Origin: Nitrospiraceae bacterium
GTDB lineage: Bacteria > Nitrospirota > Thermodesulfovibrionia > Thermodesulfovibrionales > UBA9159
NCBI GenBank assembly: GCA_003453735.1
Contig: DMNE01000336.1
Coordinates: 1-8,516, forward strand
Direction: 5' to 3'
Length of the DNA: 8,516 bases
Under the pieces are notes generated by a model. That model ran no database searches. It was not told the DNA's origin and saw only the letters and a program-made list of their open reading frames with translations. How positions within the stretch are numbered: the stretch's first letter is position 1; each line of letters opens with the position of its first letter. Positions 5,534 to 8,516 of this stretch are shown here, piece after piece. The position numbers and the translations under genes are program-made.

Positions 5534-6321
5534 ACGTATCGCTTATCATTACAACATATAACAATCCCGCAGCCCTGAAGAAAGTTGTTGAAAGCGTAGT
5601 GGACCAGACGAGGCTTCCTGATGAAGTACTCATAGCGGACGATGGCTCAGACGCAAATACGGGATCTCTGGTAAAAGTTGTTTCTGAAACAGCACCTTTT
5701 CCTGTGCTCCATGTATGGCAGGAGAACAAGGGGTTTAGGGCTGCAAGGATCCGTAACGAGGCAATAAGACGGTCAAAGGGGGACTACATTATTCTTTTGG
5801 ACGGTGATTGCGTTGTGAATCGGCATTTTATATCGGACCACCTGTCCCTGGCAGAAAGGAACTGTTTCATACAGGGCAAGAGGATGCATGTTACTAGGGC
5901 TGCCGTTACATTTTTTAATCATAGACATGCCAACTCGCCGCTGAAGTTGCTCAACCTGGCTCTGACAGGAGCAATTTCGAATATCCATCATCTGATTCGC
6001 ATTACCCGTTGTCCTTCCTTCAAAAATAGAAAACTCAAGGGAATAAAATCATGCAATATGAGCTTGTTTAGACAGGATATAGTCGCTGTGAACGGCTTCA
6101 ATGAAGATTTTGTGGGCTGGGGTAATGAGGACTCCGAGATGGCCTCCAGATTCTTCCGCTATGGACTCTTCAAAAAGGTCCATCAATTCATGGCAGTATG
6201 TTTCCATCTCTGGCATCCTTCGAACAAAAATATGACGAGCGGGAACAATAAACAACTTCTCTCAAAGGCCCTCGCATCAAAGGAATTCTTTTGTAAAAAT
6301 GGACTTGTTAAAAAAAATTAA
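5530..6321 (+). CDS. Family 2 glycosyltransferase (GT-A fold), LPS/O-chain assembly
   Basis: A 263-residue GT2 enzyme that should transfer a sugar from a nucleotide-sugar on the cytoplasmic face; donor and acceptor cannot be read from sequence. It shows VSLIITTYNN (3-12), the nucleotide-binding ADDGSD (36-41), ENKGFRAARIRNEAI (65-79), the metal-binding DGD (91-93), and the acceptor-side GWGNEDSEM (196-204) followed by HLWH (226-229). The GWGxED plus HxWH arrangement is that of GT2 enzymes with a galactosyltransferase-like C-terminal region. It starts at TTG 5530, overlapping the upstream TGA (TTGA). AGGGGA (5519-5524) lies 5 nt before it, and the first residues fit the family. Its last 23 nt overlap the O-antigen ligase gene. 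Confidence 0.88.
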   Translation: MNVSLIITTYNNPAALKKVVESVVDQTRLPDEVLIADDGSDANTGSLVKVVSETAPFPVLHVWQENKGFRAARIRNEAIRRSKGDYIILLDGDCVVNRHFISDHLSLAERNCFIQGKRMHVTRAAVTFFNHRHANSPLKLLNLALTGAISNIHHLIRITRCPSFKNRKLKGIKSCNMSLFRQDIVAVNGFNEDFVGWGNEDSEMASRFFRYGLFKKVHQFMAVCFHLWHPSNKNMTSGNNKQLLSKALASKEFFCKNGLVKKN

Positions 6322-7477
6322 TCCGGACATGCTTATATGGTCAGGCTTTTGCGGGATGTTTTTTTGTGTGCCACTAGCCAATTCTCCGGTAGAAATTTGT
6401 GGTGCACTAGTGCTTGCTGTCTGGATCCTTTCCGGCAAGTTCCTGACAGACATGCAGCTATGGTTACATTCAGTAATCGCCTTGCCGGTAATCGCTATGA
6501 TCATTCTTCCGTGGGTGGGGCTCGCTTATACACCGGTGCCATCGGATGGTCTTAACGTTGCTTCAAAGGGTTATTACTGGCTTTATTCTATGGCAATGAC
6601 AACTGTTTTAAGGACGCAGAAGAGTCGCGATTGCATAATCAGAATGTTCTTGGCGGGGCTTGCCCTGGATAGTCTTGTGTCGATTTTGCAGATCGTCGGC
6701 ATCTTTTCCCTGAGGTATGGCACGCCGAGTGGTCTCTTGGGAATAAGTTCTCCATGGATAACGTATTCACTACTGCTTACGGTTGGCATATTCATAGCCT
6801 CCTTTTATTTCCAAAAGGCCGACAAAAGGAATGAACGACTCTTATCCCTTTTTCTCATGCTCCTCTATTTCGTGACTATCGGCTTTGTTGGAGGAAGGAG
6901 CGGTTACGTAGCATTTATTTTTTTATCCCCCTTGCTCGCTTACAATATCATCGGCAGGAGGCATATGCTGATGATAGCCGTTCTGAGTCTGCTTGCCATA
7001 TCGATACTCTTTACCTTCCCGACAGTGCAATCCCGGTTTGCACAAATCAGGAAAGACGTAGCGCTGTACCAACAAGGAAACATCAATACCTCTATCGGGC
7101 TACGGTTTCATATGTGGGGGATAGCCTTATCTGAGATAAAAAGGAATCCGCTTCTCGGCGTCGGAACCGCTGGGTTTAAGAAGTCGTGGGAGATGAACAA
7201 AAATGACCGATCGCTTCCCTTTTTTGATCATCCGCATAACAGCTTTTTGTATATGTTGGTGAGCTTTGGCATTGCGGGCCTGATTGCTTTTTGCTGGTTG
7301 CTGTTTGTGATGCTGCAAAAAGGATGGAGTGGGCGCAATACCCCGTCAGGCTTTGCACTACTCGCATTCACGCTTGTTTTCACTCTCGGAAGCTTCACGG
7401 ACACCCAACTCCTGCCTTTTCCGACAGCAATAGCGCTTACACTCTTTGCAGGGATTGCCGGTGCAATAGATGGATAG
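6299..7477 (+). CDS. O-antigen ligase/polymerase family membrane protein (Wzy_C/WaaL-like)
   Basis: This 392-residue polytopic inner-membrane protein has about ten hydrophobic segments. It has the O-antigen ligase domain pattern: GGRSGYVAF (198-206), TSIGLRFHMWGIALSEIKRNPLLGVG with Arg269 and Trp273, then a periplasmic loop and FDHPHNSFLYMLVSFGIAGL (His311, His313). WaaL-type proteins join undecaprenyl-diphosphate-linked O-antigen to lipid A-core; related Wzy proteins polymerise repeat units. Sequence alone does not separate them, though one copy among core-type glycosyltransferases favours a ligase. ATG 6299 lies inside the end of the preceding glycosyltransferase gene; AAGGA upstream is rather far (about 14 nt), so translation is probably coupled. 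The stop overlaps the next start by 8 nt. Confidence 0.88.
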   Translation: MDLLKKINPDMLIWSGFCGMFFCVPLANSPVEICGALVLAVWILSGKFLTDMQLWLHSVIALPVIAMIILPWVGLAYTPVPSDGLNVASKGYYWLYSMAMTTVLRTQKSRDCIIRMFLAGLALDSLVSILQIVGIFSLRYGTPSGLLGISSPWITYSLLLTVGIFIASFYFQKADKRNERLLSLFLMLLYFVTIGFVGGRSGYVAFIFLSPLLAYNIIGRRHMLMIAVLSLLAISILFTFPTVQSRFAQIRKDVALYQQGNINTSIGLRFHMWGIALSEIKRNPLLGVGTAGFKKSWEMNKNDRSLPFFDHPHNSFLYMLVSFGIAGLIAFCWLLFVMLQKGWSGRNTPSGFALLAFTLVFTLGSFTDTQLLPFPTAIALTLFAGIAGAIDG

Positions 7478-8228
7478 GAAGAATAACCTGTCGGTCGCCA
7501 TCATTACAAAAAATGAGGAGAAGAATCTTCCCGACTGCCTGAAGAGCGTTTCTTTTGCAGACGACATTGTGGTCGTCGATTCAGGGAGCACAGATAGGAC
7601 GGTTGAACTCGCGAGGGGATTCGGCTGCCGCGTTTTTGTTGAGCAATGGAAAGGTTACGGCCCTCAAAAAAACACCGCAATCGATAAATGCTCACATGAC
7701 TGGGTTCTTGTTCTGGATGCTGATGAGCGGGTGGCAGAAGAGACGAAAGAGGTGATTGCGAAGGTTCTCGAAAAACCGGAAGCTGTCGCTTACACGCTGA
7801 GAAGGAAAAATTACCTCCATGGCAAATGGTTGAAGCACTCCGGTTATTGGCCTGACCGGCAGATACGGCTGGTCAGCAAAGACAGGGGATCGTTCCATGG
7901 TGTGATCCACGAGCGGTGGGAGGCAAATGGAACCATTCAGGATTTGGATGCGCATATCGAGCACTACGCTTTCTCCGATTATACTGACATGCTCACGACT
8001 CTCAACGACTACTCTTCGATTATTGCCAGAGAACTACATGCTTCAGGGATCAGAACAAATTCTGCAGCTCCTCTCTATCACGGAATCGGCATGTTCCTGA
8101 AGATTTACTTTATCGAAAGAGGGTTTCTTGACGGGATCGATGGTTTGGTAACCGCATTATTGAAGGCGGGCGGATCGTTTTTTAAGTATGCAAAGCTTCT
8201 TGAACTGCAGCGTGCGAACAAACAGTAA
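7470..8228 (+). CDS. WaaE/KdtX-like family 2 glycosyltransferase (LPS core)
   Basis: A 252-residue GT2 enzyme matching the WaaE/KdtX group, which adds a beta-glucose to inner-core heptose I in some enterobacteria. It has SVAIITKNEEKNLPDCLKSV (8-27), ADDIVVVDSGSTDRTVELAR (30-49), WKGYGPQKNTAID (60-72), VLDADERV with metal-binding Asp83 and Asp85, and RKNYLHGKWLKHSGYWPDRQIRL (106-128). It also has GSFHGVIHERW and a C-terminal amphipathic stretch typical of the family (KIYFIERGFLDGIDGL). The acceptor in this organism is inferred, not shown; heptose is plausible given HldA nearby. ATG 7470 overlaps the ligase stop by 8 nt (ATGGATAG). A 73-nt gap follows before the next gene. Confidence 0.9.
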   Translation: MDRKNNLSVAIITKNEEKNLPDCLKSVSFADDIVVVDSGSTDRTVELARGFGCRVFVEQWKGYGPQKNTAIDKCSHDWVLVLDADERVAEETKEVIAKVLEKPEAVAYTLRRKNYLHGKWLKHSGYWPDRQIRLVSKDRGSFHGVIHERWEANGTIQDLDAHIEHYAFSDYTDMLTTLNDYSSIIARELHASGIRTNSAAPLYHGIGMFLKIYFIERGFLDGIDGLVTALLKAGGSFFKYAKLLELQRANKQ

Positions 8229-8290
8229 CGCCCAAGAGCAAGTCGCGAGGTTCCCTTCACCTTCTGCGAAAGACCCTGACTCTGCAAGTT

Positions 8291-8299
8291 GAGGTGATC
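8291..8299 (+). promoter_or_regulatory. Near-maximal Shine-Dalgarno for the last glycosyltransferase
   Basis: GAGGTGATC is the full complement of the usual 16S rRNA 3' tail and lies just before ATG 8302; the GAGG core ends 7 nt upstream of it. This fixes the start and suggests independent, strong initiation, unlike the overlapping genes before it. Confidence 0.75.
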
Positions 8300-8301
8300 T
8301 G

Positions 8302-8516
8302 ATGGATGTTAGCATAATAATCCCTGTTTTCAATCAGGTGCACTTTACGAAAATATGTATAGAAAGTCTCCAGGCAACGCTTCACGGAAACTGCGAAATC
8401 ATAGTTATTGATAACGGTTCTTCAGACGGCACTGCCGAATATCTGTCGGGATGCTCAAATATGAACGTTATTACCAATAGGGAAAATGCTGGATGCGCGG
8501 CTGCGTGGAATCAGGG
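8302..8516 (+). CDS. Family 2 glycosyltransferase, 5' part (cut by right edge)
   Basis: The visible 71 codons encode a GT2 N-terminus: MDVSIIIPVFNQVHFTKICI, a nucleotide-binding DNGSSDGT (37-44), then TNRENAGCAAAWNQ where the family has 'N.G...A.N.G'. It should transfer a sugar in LPS/O-chain synthesis, judged by its neighbours. The DxD metal site and acceptor region are outside the window, so specificity is unknown. The start is secured by the Shine-Dalgarno at 8291-8299. It follows the WaaE-like gene after 73 nt with no recognised terminator, so it may share the same transcript. Confidence 0.88.
   Translation, partial: MDVSIIIPVFNQVHFTKICIESLQATLHGNCEIIVIDNGSSDGTAEYLSGCSNMNVITNRENAGCAAAWNQ

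Noticed and set aside
1..8516. CRISPR arrays, tRNA or rRNA genes, toxin-antitoxin or phage-defence modules
   Set aside because: No regularly spaced repeats, cloverleaf or rRNA-like tracts, or small paired ORFs with such motifs were seen; nearly all sequence is explained by IS, heptose, histidine and LPS genes.

Overview
The window looks like chromosome of a Gram-negative bacterium that makes heptose-containing lipopolysaccharide (LPS). It carries a heptose-7-phosphate kinase, an O-antigen-ligase-type membrane protein and a WaaE/KdtX-type core glycosyltransferase. Gene content and protein flavour (single-domain HldA, a ThiI-like PP-loop protein with an NFACT-R tail, an ISKra4-type insertion sequence) would fit a deep-branching lineage such as Nitrospirota or Desulfobacterota. 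That placement is inference; no taxonomic marker is present.

Layout. (1) 1-~832, minus strand: right-hand part of an ISKra4-like insertion sequence, with a DUF6788-type accessory ORF followed by the N-terminal part of a transposase that is split over two frames and runs off the left edge. The IS seems to end about 74 bp before the hldA start. (2) 906-2972, plus strand: hldA and a ThiI-like PP-loop/NFACT-R protein, 3 nt apart. (3) 2961-4530, minus strand: hisA and hisF, overlapping by 11 nt; hisF converges on the ThiI-like gene with a 12-nt overlap of coding ends. (4) 4531-4717: divergent intergenic region with promoter-like elements and short repeats. (5) 4718-8516, plus strand: an LPS assembly cluster of a DUF3108 exported protein, a GT2 glycosyltransferase, an O-antigen ligase/polymerase, a WaaE-like GT2 and a further GT2 cut by the right edge. 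The first four overlap or abut one another.

How the genes fit together. HldA acts in ADP-heptose supply for inner-core LPS. The GT2 enzymes would add core or O-chain sugars on the cytoplasmic face, and the ligase-type protein would join or polymerise glycans at the periplasmic face. DUF3108 is an exported protein of unknown role, tightly coupled to the glycosyltransferases. HisA and HisF perform consecutive histidine steps, and the ThiI-like protein is probably an RNA-thiolation enzyme; neither has an obvious LPS role.

The most notable observations are: a possible frameshift arrangement and a hairpin hiding the Shine-Dalgarno in the IS; a roughly 28-residue insertion in the active-site half of HisF; the PP-loop/NFACT-R fusion beside hldA; and a hisA promoter that may make a leaderless mRNA. 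I see no tRNA, rRNA, CRISPR array or clearly unprecedented multi-gene system.
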